Of a stretch of 8,173 bases of DNA, positions 1-8,156 are shown piece by piece. The position numbers and the translations under genes are program-made. The notes under the pieces were generated by a model. It saw nothing but the letters and a program-made list of their open reading frames with translations. It searched no databases and was not told where the DNA came from. This DNA is from Prevotella sp. Its GTDB lineage: Bacteria; Bacteroidota; Bacteroidia; Bacteroidales; Dysgonomonadaceae. Every line of letters starts with the position of its first letter. Positions within the stretch are counted from its first letter, which is position 1. The stretch lies in contig JAISKQ010000169.1 in NCBI GenBank assembly GCA_031260865.1, forward strand, positions 1 to 8,173, in the 5' to 3' direction.

Positions 1-2573
1 TGAAACTCTTTTGTAAATGTTTTAAACTTAGCAGGATGTACTCCCCTCCCTATTTTGGTTTGCTTTTGTTTACCCAAGATAAGGTCAACCAGCCGATAAG
101 AATTCAGATTCACATTACCTTCTAATATCGCATCCCGGCTCGAAGAGACAAAAGAATAGCCTGCGTCGGCTATCGCGGCTCCATGTACCGCCGGAAAGTC
201 GAATGTGTTCCCTGCTATAACCGTAGTCTCGAAATTAGCATTGCTCGCGCCGAATCCTGCCGCGTCATCGTCCATCCACGGTATTACGCGACGAAATTCA
301 TACTGGCTACCAATATAGTTATACTCTACTTTATCCGGTACACCATGATCGATAAAGTCTACAAACCCGCCTATACTATCTGTGGACGCAAAGCTATATG
401 GCGCGGACAGGCGGTCGAAGCCGTTTACAATCAACACTAACCCTTTCTCATCCGATTTCCGGCAGACAGAAAGGATTTCGGAAGGGAAACTCTCACCCCC
501 GTCATTCGCCGCCGTTATTTTGAAGCTATACATCTTATCCTTCTCAACCGGCAAGGTAACATTTGTATTGTACACCGCCTGCCCGTTATCAAAATCGCCA
601 TTGCCAATACGCGTATAAACAATGTACTTATCGGGTTGGGCTGTCGGCTCAATAGAATCTTCCACAGGAACCCAACTGAGATTCACTTGGGTATCTCCTG
701 AAAATTCCGCGCCGAAGGACTTTACAGGTAATGGCTGTACAACATAACGATACCCATATTGATGAGACACGAATTTCAGCATTCCTTTATAAATAGCCCT
801 GCTGACTGTAAACCTGAAACGCGGGTCAAGTCCGTATTTCATATCCGCGAAGTTCTGATGCGATAACAATTCCAGAAGCATCGTAGGCACATTCGGCACA
901 CGGGCTTCGCTATACGATCTGTTCCACAGATGCCGGCGCGTCCAGTCAGGTTCATAATCCGAACGAACATCCTTAACGATCTCATCCATGATAATATTGG
1001 TCAGGTCGCGGGATGCCCAACGGCTTTTCCCATTTTCAAACTTCTCGTCATTATAGTGAGTCATGTAAATGCCTAATGTCCCAATTATAGAGTCATTATA
1101 CGTTGTCCCCGCGTCGGAATGAAAAGCCATCGCCAAGTCAACCGGGATATTCAAACCACCCTTCTTAGGCAAAACAGAAGAACCACCTGCCAGATAGTTC
1201 ACCCAAAAGCCCCGGCTTTGATAATCATCCGTATAATCATTTTTGCTTTCACTCTTATTGTAGATACTATCCGGAACACCAGCCCATTGCAGCCAATATC
1301 TTGAGCCTTCCGCATAGCGCGGATAGCCGCTTATTTCCGGATGGTAGCCTATGGATGGCAGTTTTGTTGTATTGTCGGCGTCAATGGATTCCGAGCTTTT
1401 GGTATTATCGGTAACAATGCCGTCGGGGTGAGGCAAACGGGCAATATTACCCATCCCCCCTCCTATCTTAACGGCATCGGCGGTGACAACGCGTCCCTGT
1501 TTGCCGCGTTTGTTGGTAAGGACAACCTTTAGATTGTCGTTCACACCCTTATCGAAGGAGAAAAAGCCGAGAAATATCCACGTTCCGCCTCCCATTTTCT
1601 GATTGATGCTAAATTCGGTTTTACCGCCTAAGTGATAAACGGTATATCGGGCGTCATCAGCGCTATTATCCAATGTCTTATATGAAATATAGACGGCATA
1701 CCTGCCTTTTTCGGGTATGTCGGGAATCCATTCGCAAACACTTTCATTATCGTGGTTCGTGGTTCTGACTTGCCGATAAGAGCCTGCCCGGAATGGGTTT
1801 TCTCCATCCAAGTACGATTCTTTCATATTAGCAAATCCTTCTAATGAACCGGCTGTCCAGTTATCTTTTCCATTCACTTCCCTGTAAACGGATTTATCTT
1901 TAGATTTATCATTATCTACTATCACTTCATTTTTTTGGATGTCCCTTTCCCGTGGCAACAGTACATTAGCGCCGGCATTTTCAAGCATGGGAACCAAATA
2001 GGGCAACACATAACTCTGTGTATATAAGTCTTCCACCGTTTGAAATATACGCGCCCGCTGCCATTCCCATCGAGCCAGTTTTTGTTCGTAATACCAGCCG
2101 TGGCTTTGCCACATTGCCAGATGGTGGTTTTGTAATCCTTTTTCGGATGTATATGGTTTGGATAAATTTGTGACTAAGGGTTTATCCAATTTATTGGCAA
2201 ACAAGTCTTTTTTATCCCGGGCGAATAAAACGAGGTCTTCGATTTTTCGCGTGTCAGTTATAAGTTCTACTTTGTACTTGTTGTATTCATCGGGAAGAAT
2301 AGCCTTAACCTTCGTATAAATGTCTTCTACATCACTTTGGCTAAAAGGGATATACGAGAGGCCGATCCCGGCGAACAAACTGATTGTTTTCTTTTTAATA
2401 TCGACAGAATCTATTCTTATCCGGTATGCTTTTACATCCCTGTTTACAAATCCGGTAAGGTATTTCTCTATTTCGGAACGAACACTATCCGATATGCTTT
2501 GCGCTTTAATTTCATGTATTGAACAACATGAAACCAGCAAAATGGAGATACATACTATTAATTTACTTTTCAT
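1..2573 (-). CDS. Exported amidase-like (Amidase_3-type) zinc hydrolase with inserted golvesin/Xly domain and Fn3-like domain; 3' end outside window
   Basis: The frame is open from ATG at 2573 to base 1: 857 codons, no stop, so the C-terminus is cut by the window edge. Likely role: hydrolysis of an amide bond in peptidoglycan or a similar glycopeptide outside the cytoplasm. Residues 1-25 are an export signal; LVSC (13-16) fits a lipobox, but cleavage before Gln25 is also possible. Residues 26-145 form an N-terminal region I cannot assign. Residues 145-222 resemble the first half of Amidase_3: SHGWYY (His158), TVED (Glu181), PRERD (208-211 for RERD). Residues about 229-373 match the golvesin C-terminal/xanthan-lyase-associated beta domain (DARYTVYHLGG at 307-317, then GGGTW). 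Residues 375-603 supply the second half: AFHSDAG (His485) and LLELLSHQN (Glu568). His158, Glu181 and His485 are the inferred zinc ligands, with Glu568 as the catalytic acid/base. Residues 616-706 are Fn3-like. From 709 on lies an alpha/beta-looking domain starting VLIVNGFD. Relatives are often labelled 'xanthan lyase', which the motifs do not support. Gene calling is firm; substrate is inferred. Confidence 0.88.
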   Translation of the reverse strand, partial: MKSKLIVCISILLVSCCSIHEIKAQSISDSVRSEIEKYLTGFVNRDVKAYRIRIDSVDIKKKTISLFAGIGLSYIPFSQSDVEDIYTKVKAILPDEYNKYKVELITDTRKIEDLVLFARDKKDLFANKLDKPLVTNLSKPYTSEKGLQNHHLAMWQSHGWYYEQKLARWEWQRARIFQTVEDLYTQSYVLPYLVPMLENAGANVLLPRERDIQKNEVIVDNDKSKDKSVYREVNGKDNWTAGSLEGFANMKESYLDGENPFRAGSYRQVRTTNHDNESVCEWIPDIPEKGRYAVYISYKTLDNSADDARYTVYHLGGKTEFSINQKMGGGTWIFLGFFSFDKGVNDNLKVVLTNKRGKQGRVVTADAVKIGGGMGNIARLPHPDGIVTDNTKSSESIDADNTTKLPSIGYHPEISGYPRYAEGSRYWLQWAGVPDSIYNKSESKNDYTDDYQSRGFWVNYLAGGSSVLPKKGGLNIPVDLAMAFHSDAGTTYNDSIIGTLGIYMTHYNDEKFENGKSRWASRDLTNIIMDEIVKDVRSDYEPDWTRRHLWNRSYSEARVPNVPTMLLELLSHQNFADMKYGLDPRFRFTVSRAIYKGMLKFVSHQYGYRYVVQPLPVKSFGAEFSGDTQVNLSWVPVEDSIEPTAQPDKYIVYTRIGNGDFDNGQAVYNTNVTLPVEKDKMYSFKITAANDGGESFPSEILSVCRKSDEKGLVLIVNGFDRLSAPYSFASTDSIGGFVDFIDHGVPDKVEYNYIGSQYEFRRVIPWMDDDAAGFGASNANFETTVIAGNTFDFPAVHGAAIADAGYSFVSSSRDAILEGNVNLNSYRLVDLILGKQKQTKIGRGVHPAKFKTFTKEF

Positions 2574-2609
2574 TTCACTTCATTTTAAGGTCACAGTCTT
2601 ATTACCATC

Positions 2610-2644
2610 CAAATATAACAACAACTGTTCGTTATATCTTCAAA
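2610..2644 (-). promoter_or_regulatory. Candidate Bacteroidales sigma-ABfr promoter for the amidase-like gene
   Basis: On the minus strand TATATTTG (2617 to 2610) matches the Bacteroides -7 consensus TAnnTTTG exactly. A TTTG (2644 to 2641) lies upstream as a possible -33 element. The spacing between them is 23 nt, a little longer than the usual 19-21, so the -33 assignment is weaker than the -7. The predicted start of transcription would be near 2603, giving a leader of about 30 nt before the ATG at 2573. Its place downstream of the hairpin supports separate transcription of the amidase-like gene. Confidence 0.5.
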
Positions 2645-2696
2645 ACACAACGATATTAAATACAGGTATTTACTTATAATGGGACTAACCAAAGTG

Positions 2697-2742
2697 AAAA
2701 GATAAAAGGAGACAATCGGCATGTATGATGTCTCCTTTTATC
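2697..2742 (-). terminator. Intrinsic terminator-like hairpin downstream of the SusC/SusD pair
   Basis: GATAAAAGGAGACA (2701-2714) and TGTCTCCTTTTATC (2729-2742) are perfect reverse complements: 14 pairs around a 14-nt loop. Read on the minus strand, the stem begins 41 nt after the SusD stop codon and is followed by TTTTCACTTT, a short, interrupted U-run. The stem has only 5 G/C pairs and the U-run is modest, so efficiency may be incomplete and some read-through into the amidase-like gene is possible. On the plus strand the stem is followed by seven A residues, so a plus-strand terminator is unlikely. Confidence 0.65.
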
Positions 2743-2783
2743 AAAAAAATCAAAGCCTAATAGTTAATCCAATATATATAGAA

Positions 2784-4658
2784 CTATTTATTTTCCCAAC
2801 CAGGGGTTTGAGTCAATGTAAATCCATGATCTATATAGTCCTGTATTAAGTTCTTAGGAACCGGCGACAGATAGACTTCACTACCGAAAGCATTACGCGC
2901 TTTAGCGTTTTTCACTTGGAAGAAACCAACCATATCGGCGCCATTGGTTCCATCGAAAGTAACTATTGTCCCGTCGGCTTTACGTACTTTTAAAACATTC
3001 TTATTCGCCGTCGCTTTAACACCGGTTAATGCTTCCGGAAATTCTGCCGGGAAGTCAACCCAAGGACCGAACATAGAATCAGGATATTTTGTATTATCCA
3101 TGTAATCCAATATTTTACCCCAACGTTTGATGTCAAGTAAACGAGTATGTTCAAATACAAATTCCATACGGCGTTCACGACGGATTTCCCACATCAAAGG
3201 CGATACATCGGCATCACGTGCCGGATCGTTCGGTAAAGCGGTTAATTGTAATGGATCCGTTTTTTTAACGCCTTTGGCAATCGCTTCGGCATCCAAAGGA
3301 CGATTACGGATAGCATTGATAGACTTATCCAAGTCGCCTTGCGTCACGGCAGCGCCGCTAAAGTTTTCCGCCAATATCTGTTTCGCTTCGATCCAGTTCA
3401 AAACCACTTCCGCCAAGCGAACGCAAGGAGCATCGTTGTAATTTGTGTTAGAGCCGTATTCAGGAGGAGGAGAACCTGCTATATTGATATAGGTCGTTCC
3501 TTTCCTGTCTATGAACTTATTGGCATAAATCATGGTTGAAGATTGATCACGAACCACATCAAAGAAAGTGGATTCAAAACGAGGGTCACGCGTTTTAGCC
3601 AAAGTGGCGACATCAAACTTATTTGCGTCTGTCACAGTCGAATTTTGGTAAGGCTTACCATCGTTGCAAATAAACGATTTAACCAATTCCAAATTACAAG
3701 CGATATCCTGTAATTCGATACCATTGGAATAAGAAGCTATACTGTGGCGTAATTTCGCCTGATCGTAATGCCGATACATAATAACTTCTTTATTACCTGC
3801 TAATCCATAAGAGCCGAAAAGCGCATGGAAAGTGCTGGTAAAAGCATAGTTACTATTACCCATCACAACATCTGCCGCACTGACAGCCAGTTCAAGATAT
3901 TTTTTGGCGCGCGTTTGATCCATACTATGGTATTTTTCCCATGAACCTTCAAATAACATAATGTTTGAAGCCACGGCTGCCACAACATACTTGTTAACCA
4001 TTAAAGCGCCATCATTTTCTCTCACATTAGCAATCGCGTAAACCAAATCATCATATACTTTATCCATTACTTCTCCGCGAGGATCCCGATCCCGATACAT
4101 ATTCGGAAGATCTCCCGAATCTACAGGAGCATCGAAATACGGAACATCACCGAATGAGATAACCAAGCGATAATATTCATACGCGCGAAAAAAGCGGGCA
4201 ATACCTGTCCAATGGTTATACGCCTCCGCGGTAATATTCGGTTTGGTTACTTTATCAATCCTGTCAAGCAGGATATTCGATTTCCTTATCCATGCAAAAT
4301 TCCACATTTGACCTTGCCATTCGGTACGCCAATCCGCACCTTGCAAAATAGTAGAAATAACGCCGCTCGTAGGGGTTGTACTCGTGAAATTCGCTTGTGT
4401 TCCTGCCTGCGCGAAGTCATCACTGCGCGTATAGCCTCTTAATACCGTCCATGGCAGAGAGAACCCTGAATTATATCCTGTGAAATATTGAGGATAATAT
4501 TCATTGCAATACATTCGGAGATCGGTTTCATCCCGCCAGAAATTAGCATCGGCATCGATATAAGATGTTTTTGTCAAACGATCAAGAACACTGTCATCGC
4601 ACCCTATAAAAGAAAGTGCAAAGACAGATAAAATAAGATATATTATTTTTTTCATCAT
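2784..4658 (-). CDS. SusD/RagB-family nutrient-binding outer-membrane lipoprotein
   Basis: This 624-aa surface lipoprotein should bind the substrate and act as the lid on its SusC partner. The signal is MMKK plus a hydrophobic stretch ending FIGC (Cys20), followed by Asp21-Asp22, an acidic tail typical of surface-exported Bacteroidota lipoproteins. Family landmarks run in order: the IRKSNILLDRID helix (124-135), ARFFRAYEYYRLVISFGDVPYF (from 154, a TPR-like helical pair), VRLAEVVLNWIEAK (413-426), the NAIRNR helix (448-453), EIRRERRMEFVFEHTRLLDIKRW (from 491), and the family-type C-terminus with QTPGW (617-621). Length is slightly above that of typical members. It starts 9 nt after the SusC stop with tandem ATG codons (4658 and 4655); either could be used, differing by one Met. 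No Shine-Dalgarno is visible. The tight spacing implies co-transcription and likely translational coupling with SusC. Substrate type cannot be read from the sequence, because the binding loops of this family are variable. Confidence 0.97.
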   Translation of the reverse strand: MMKKIIYLILSVFALSFIGCDDSVLDRLTKTSYIDADANFWRDETDLRMYCNEYYPQYFTGYNSGFSLPWTVLRGYTRSDDFAQAGTQANFTSTTPTSGVISTILQGADWRTEWQGQMWNFAWIRKSNILLDRIDKVTKPNITAEAYNHWTGIARFFRAYEYYRLVISFGDVPYFDAPVDSGDLPNMYRDRDPRGEVMDKVYDDLVYAIANVRENDGALMVNKYVVAAVASNIMLFEGSWEKYHSMDQTRAKKYLELAVSAADVVMGNSNYAFTSTFHALFGSYGLAGNKEVIMYRHYDQAKLRHSIASYSNGIELQDIACNLELVKSFICNDGKPYQNSTVTDANKFDVATLAKTRDPRFESTFFDVVRDQSSTMIYANKFIDRKGTTYINIAGSPPPEYGSNTNYNDAPCVRLAEVVLNWIEAKQILAENFSGAAVTQGDLDKSINAIRNRPLDAEAIAKGVKKTDPLQLTALPNDPARDADVSPLMWEIRRERRMEFVFEHTRLLDIKRWGKILDYMDNTKYPDSMFGPWVDFPAEFPEALTGVKATANKNVLKVRKADGTIVTFDGTNGADMVGFFQVKNAKARNAFGSEVYLSPVPKNLIQDYIDHGFTLTQTPGWENK

Positions 4659-4667
4659 TGTAGAATT

Positions 4668-7600
4668 TTAGAAATTTAACTGAACGCCAATAGAAATGTT
4701 TTTGAAAGTAGGAACACCGATACCGGCGCGACCACTACCATAGTTATCGCCGCTTGTAGCAAACATTGATCGTCCAGGAATTACTTCCGGATCAACAGGC
4801 AATCCGTTCAGATGATCCCATGTATATAAATTTTCAGCCGATACATAAAAACGGGCTTTCTCAATCCATGCCTTTGACGTTAATTTTCTCGGTAGCGTAT
4901 ATCCCAGCGTAATATTTTTCAGACGCAGATAAGCCATATTCAAAAGATAACGGTCTTGCGGTATCATATTGAAGGCATCTGTATTGTTAGCTTGCGGCCA
5001 AGGGCGCGGATAAAACGCATCGGTATTTTCCAATGTCCAGTAATCCGTGCAAAGCGTCTTGGCTATAGCGCCGTCCGCGGGATTAAATCCGGCGAGCGTC
5101 AACGATGAGCTACCCCACATATCTCGTTTTCCTACACCTTGGAAGAACACGGAAAAGTCGAAGCCTTTATAATCGGCGCCCAAACGGAAACCGTATTCGT
5201 AACGCGGCGTAGTATTTCCTATAACTTCCCTATCGCCCGGATTTTCCACAGTATTATCTCCCGTGGAAATCTGTCCATCGCCATCCAAATCTTTGAATTT
5301 CACGTCACCCGGTTGGAAATAGAAATTTCCACTTTGCAAATTTGCCTGATAGACAGGGTTATCCCCTTTTAGTTTATAAGCCGATTTACCCGCGTTTAGC
5401 TTACCGTTAGCATCAGTCAACGTAATCAATTGTAAATTACCGGCAGCGTCAAGTTCAAAATCCGAATATTGATACAAACGATCTGTGCGGTATCCCCATA
5501 TTTCACCATAAGTTTTACCATTATACCAACCCGATACAACACGTCCTTGTCCATATTCGGTAATAATTGTTTTCGCATCGGAAAAAGTGAACATGCCATT
5601 AATGGCAAGCCCGTTTTCAAACCGGTGGTTAAAATCCACACTAATTTCCCATCCTTTAGTGCGCAAATTACCAAAGTTACCTTGCGGGGCACCGATACCA
5701 TAAGTTGTGGTAACATTTTCAGCCGGCACAATCATATTTTTTGTATCGCGTTGATACCAATCGAACGTAAGACCGATTTCGCTGTTAAGGACACGGAGGT
5801 CGAATCCTAAATCAGTTGTTTTTATATCCTGCCATGTAATGTCGGAAGCGATAGCCGAAGGATAACCTACATACAATTGGTTTGTTCCTGAAGGATCCAA
5901 CCAACTTATCTGACCGGAAGCCATGGTAGCTATATACATTGACCCCGGAACTGTTTGATCACCAATAATACCATACGAACCTCTGAATTTCAATGTGCTT
6001 AGAACCGGTTTAGCCCATCCCATAAAAGCTTCTTCACTGACGCGCCATCCTGCGGAGAAAGATGGAAACCATCGCCATTTCAATCCGATAGGGAATTTAG
6101 AAGACCCATCGTGACGCAAATTGGCTTCAACCAAATAACGATCTTTGAACGCGTAATTGATACGTCCAAAGTACCCGAGTTGCGATTCCCAGTCGAAATT
6201 ACCACCTGCATATTGTTCGCCTTTCGTAAAGTTGAATTGAGGATTGTTTATATCAGTCACTTCATCTATCTGCGCGTATTCACTTCTTGTCGATGAAGTA
6301 ACCCTAGTCATACCGAGCATAAATTTAAACACATTATCCGGATTCAATTTCAAATTGTAAGTTGTATAAGCATTGAACGTATTTCGCTGCATGTGGCTTA
6401 CATTCGTGCGTATATCATTCGGATAATCTGCGGCTGTAGTGTATGTCACGTAGTCTAAATCGTAAGCCCTGATAGCACCGCTTGTTCCCGCGCTCACCAC
6501 TTCGCCTTTATTGTTCACATAGACAGGAGCTCCGTTGGCATCGTTACGAGGAACAGGCGCAGTCCATGAATTTCCGGCTGTAAAACGCGTACCCGGCCAG
6601 AAGTCTCTAAATTCCTGGTTACCGTAGGTATAATCAAAGTTAAAAGTCCAATCTTTGGTAAATGTAATTACCGTTCCAATATTAAAGCTGGAATAAGCCC
6701 AGTCGTATGTCGCCGTATTAGCCGCGCTAAATTCCGAGGCAGGACTTCTTATCGGAAGACCGCGATCATCCGCGCCTAACGGATATTGAGGTCCCCAACG
6801 ATACAAATAATACCACGGGTCGATAGCCCCGCGCGTTTGATATGGAAAAGATTTCTCACGTTTTGTGTACATGGATCCCGCATTGATGGAAACATGCTTA
6901 TTCAGTTCTGTATTCACTCTTACCGAAGCGGTATAACGTGAAAACTTGTCTTTTTTAGCCGCTTTGTTCATCCCGCTTTGATCCAAGTAGTTTAATCCTA
7001 TATTGAAAGTAGTCCTGCCTGCCCTGCCGTTTACGGAAACATTGTGGTTTTGTGTCGGCGCCCATTCTTTGATCATATAGTCAAACGGATCGTAAGTACG
7101 TAATCCATATTTATAAGAGCCGTCCGAGTACCAGTCGCGCCCATACACCGTAGGATCGTTCACGCCAAGTTTACCGCCGTAGTTTTGCTGCCATTCCTTA
7201 GCCTTCGCTATAACTTCATCGTCAACAATATAAAAAGCACCTACGCGAACTGTCCCCGGATTATTGTTCTTCGCTGCAATCCAAGCATATTCCATCGCTT
7301 CCACGCCTCCCATCTCATATCGTTTGGAAGGATTTTGCCAAGATACGTTTCCTGAATAAGTGACATGGGTATTGTCTGTCTTAGATCCCTTTTTAGAGGT
7401 AATCAAGATAACCCCGAAAGCAGCCTTTGATCCATAAATGGAAGATGAAGCGGCATCTTTCAGAACCGAAATAGACTCTATGTCATCCGGATTAATCAAA
7501 GTGATACTTGGAATTTCCACGTTATCAAGTAAGATAAGCGGAGAAGCACCTCCAATGATAGAGGCAAACTGACCACGAATCCTAATGGTTGGGTCAGACC

Positions 7601-8156
7601 CCACCTCACCACTTGGTATAACGATGGATAACCCCGGCGTCGTTCCCTGCAATCCACGTCCGGCATCGGCAATAGCACGACCTTCTAATGTCTTGCCTAC
7701 ATCAACAGAGGATACAGCGCCTGTCAGGTTTTCTTTTTTCTGAGTACCATAACCCACGACCACTACTTCGTCCATCAGATTGGATTCTTCCTGCAGCGTG
7801 ATGTTGAGCGTCGCGTCATCTCTAACGACATGCGATTGCTGCTTGTACCCGATGTATGAATAAACTAATGTAACTCCCGCGTTGGCGCTGAGGGTATAAT
7901 TTCCCCCGTCATCCGACATGGTTCCCTGGGTTGTGCCTTTTATAGCCACACTTACACCGACAAGCGGCTCACCTTTAGTGTCTATAATTTTCCCCTTTAC
8001 TGTAATTCTTGTCTGCACTTGTTCCATAATACCATCGGTGTGCGTTTTTGCACCGCTCGCATAACCATTTCCTATGGACGAGCCTATTAGTCCGATAGCC
8101 AACAAACAAAGAATTTTCTTTGATAGTGTTTTCTTGTTTTTTACCGAGTTGTTCAT
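4668..8156 (-). CDS. SusC/RagA-family TonB-dependent outer-membrane transporter
   Basis: This 1162-aa outer-membrane barrel imports substrate captured by the SusD partner, using TonB/ExbBD energy. A lysine-rich N-terminus and hydrophobic stretch (about 1-35) form a Sec signal. A carboxypeptidase-D regulatory-like domain follows at about 51-123 (VKGKIIDTKGEPLVGVSV, then YIGYK). MDEVVVVGYG (128-137) is the TonB-box region leading into the plug (about 140-257; IRIRG, PLILLDNV, ESISVLKDAASSSIYGSKAA). The rest is barrel, with family signatures such as DGSSKFP, FPSFSAGWR, an EF-hand-like DLDGDGQISTGDN (956-968), MAYLRLKNITLGYTLP and a terminal aromatic residue in QLNF. No STN domain precedes the plug, so direct sigma/anti-sigma signalling through this protein is not expected. 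It lies first in a two-gene unit with SusD. Only 17 bases lie upstream in the window, so the promoter and any regulator are not visible. The gene appears intact, without frameshift. Confidence 0.97.
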   Translation of the reverse strand: MNNSVKNKKTLSKKILCLLAIGLIGSSIGNGYASGAKTHTDGIMEQVQTRITVKGKIIDTKGEPLVGVSVAIKGTTQGTMSDDGGNYTLSANAGVTLVYSYIGYKQQSHVVRDDATLNITLQEESNLMDEVVVVGYGTQKKENLTGAVSSVDVGKTLEGRAIADAGRGLQGTTPGLSIVIPSGEVGSDPTIRIRGQFASIIGGASPLILLDNVEIPSITLINPDDIESISVLKDAASSSIYGSKAAFGVILITSKKGSKTDNTHVTYSGNVSWQNPSKRYEMGGVEAMEYAWIAAKNNNPGTVRVGAFYIVDDEVIAKAKEWQQNYGGKLGVNDPTVYGRDWYSDGSYKYGLRTYDPFDYMIKEWAPTQNHNVSVNGRAGRTTFNIGLNYLDQSGMNKAAKKDKFSRYTASVRVNTELNKHVSINAGSMYTKREKSFPYQTRGAIDPWYYLYRWGPQYPLGADDRGLPIRSPASEFSAANTATYDWAYSSFNIGTVITFTKDWTFNFDYTYGNQEFRDFWPGTRFTAGNSWTAPVPRNDANGAPVYVNNKGEVVSAGTSGAIRAYDLDYVTYTTAADYPNDIRTNVSHMQRNTFNAYTTYNLKLNPDNVFKFMLGMTRVTSSTRSEYAQIDEVTDINNPQFNFTKGEQYAGGNFDWESQLGYFGRINYAFKDRYLVEANLRHDGSSKFPIGLKWRWFPSFSAGWRVSEEAFMGWAKPVLSTLKFRGSYGIIGDQTVPGSMYIATMASGQISWLDPSGTNQLYVGYPSAIASDITWQDIKTTDLGFDLRVLNSEIGLTFDWYQRDTKNMIVPAENVTTTYGIGAPQGNFGNLRTKGWEISVDFNHRFENGLAINGMFTFSDAKTIITEYGQGRVVSGWYNGKTYGEIWGYRTDRLYQYSDFELDAAGNLQLITLTDANGKLNAGKSAYKLKGDNPVYQANLQSGNFYFQPGDVKFKDLDGDGQISTGDNTVENPGDREVIGNTTPRYEYGFRLGADYKGFDFSVFFQGVGKRDMWGSSSLTLAGFNPADGAIAKTLCTDYWTLENTDAFYPRPWPQANNTDAFNMIPQDRYLLNMAYLRLKNITLGYTLPRKLTSKAWIEKARFYVSAENLYTWDHLNGLPVDPEVIPGRSMFATSGDNYGSGRAGIGVPTFKNISIGVQLNF

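Larger units (their letters stand above)
2574..2783. other. Intergenic region between SusD-family gene and amidase-like gene
   Basis: This 210-nt AT-rich gap has no credible gene. It holds the terminator-like hairpin (2701-2742) near the SusD end and a promoter candidate (2610-2644) near the amidase start. The leader just before the amidase ATG reads CCTTAAAATGAAGTGA on the minus strand and shows no Shine-Dalgarno motif, as is usual in Bacteroidota. A nearby upstream ATG at 2583 is followed two codons later by TGA, so it cannot extend the gene. Confidence 0.8.

Noticed and set aside
183..618. Two overlapping plus-strand open frames (183-440 and 382-618)
   Set aside because: They lie wholly inside the minus-strand amidase-like gene, resemble no protein I recognise, and show low-complexity composition typical of antisense frames.
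2575..2583. Two-codon ATG AAG TGA leader frame just before the amidase start
   Set aside because: It is very short, in an AT-rich leader, and could easily occur by chance; there is no sign of attenuation.
2320..2679. Plus-strand open frame of 119 codons spanning the amidase start and the intergenic region
   Set aside because: It is antisense to the signal peptide and promoter region of a well-supported gene, has no family resemblance, and a second frame (2337-2522) overlaps it in the same way.
5426..5731. Minus-strand open frame of 101 codons within the SusC gene
   Set aside because: It is a shifted reading of intact SusC barrel sequence; the SusC frame itself runs through without interruption.
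5469..5810. Plus-strand open frame of 113 codons within the SusC gene
   Set aside because: It is antisense to the barrel-coding region, with no recognisable domain and no supporting promoter.
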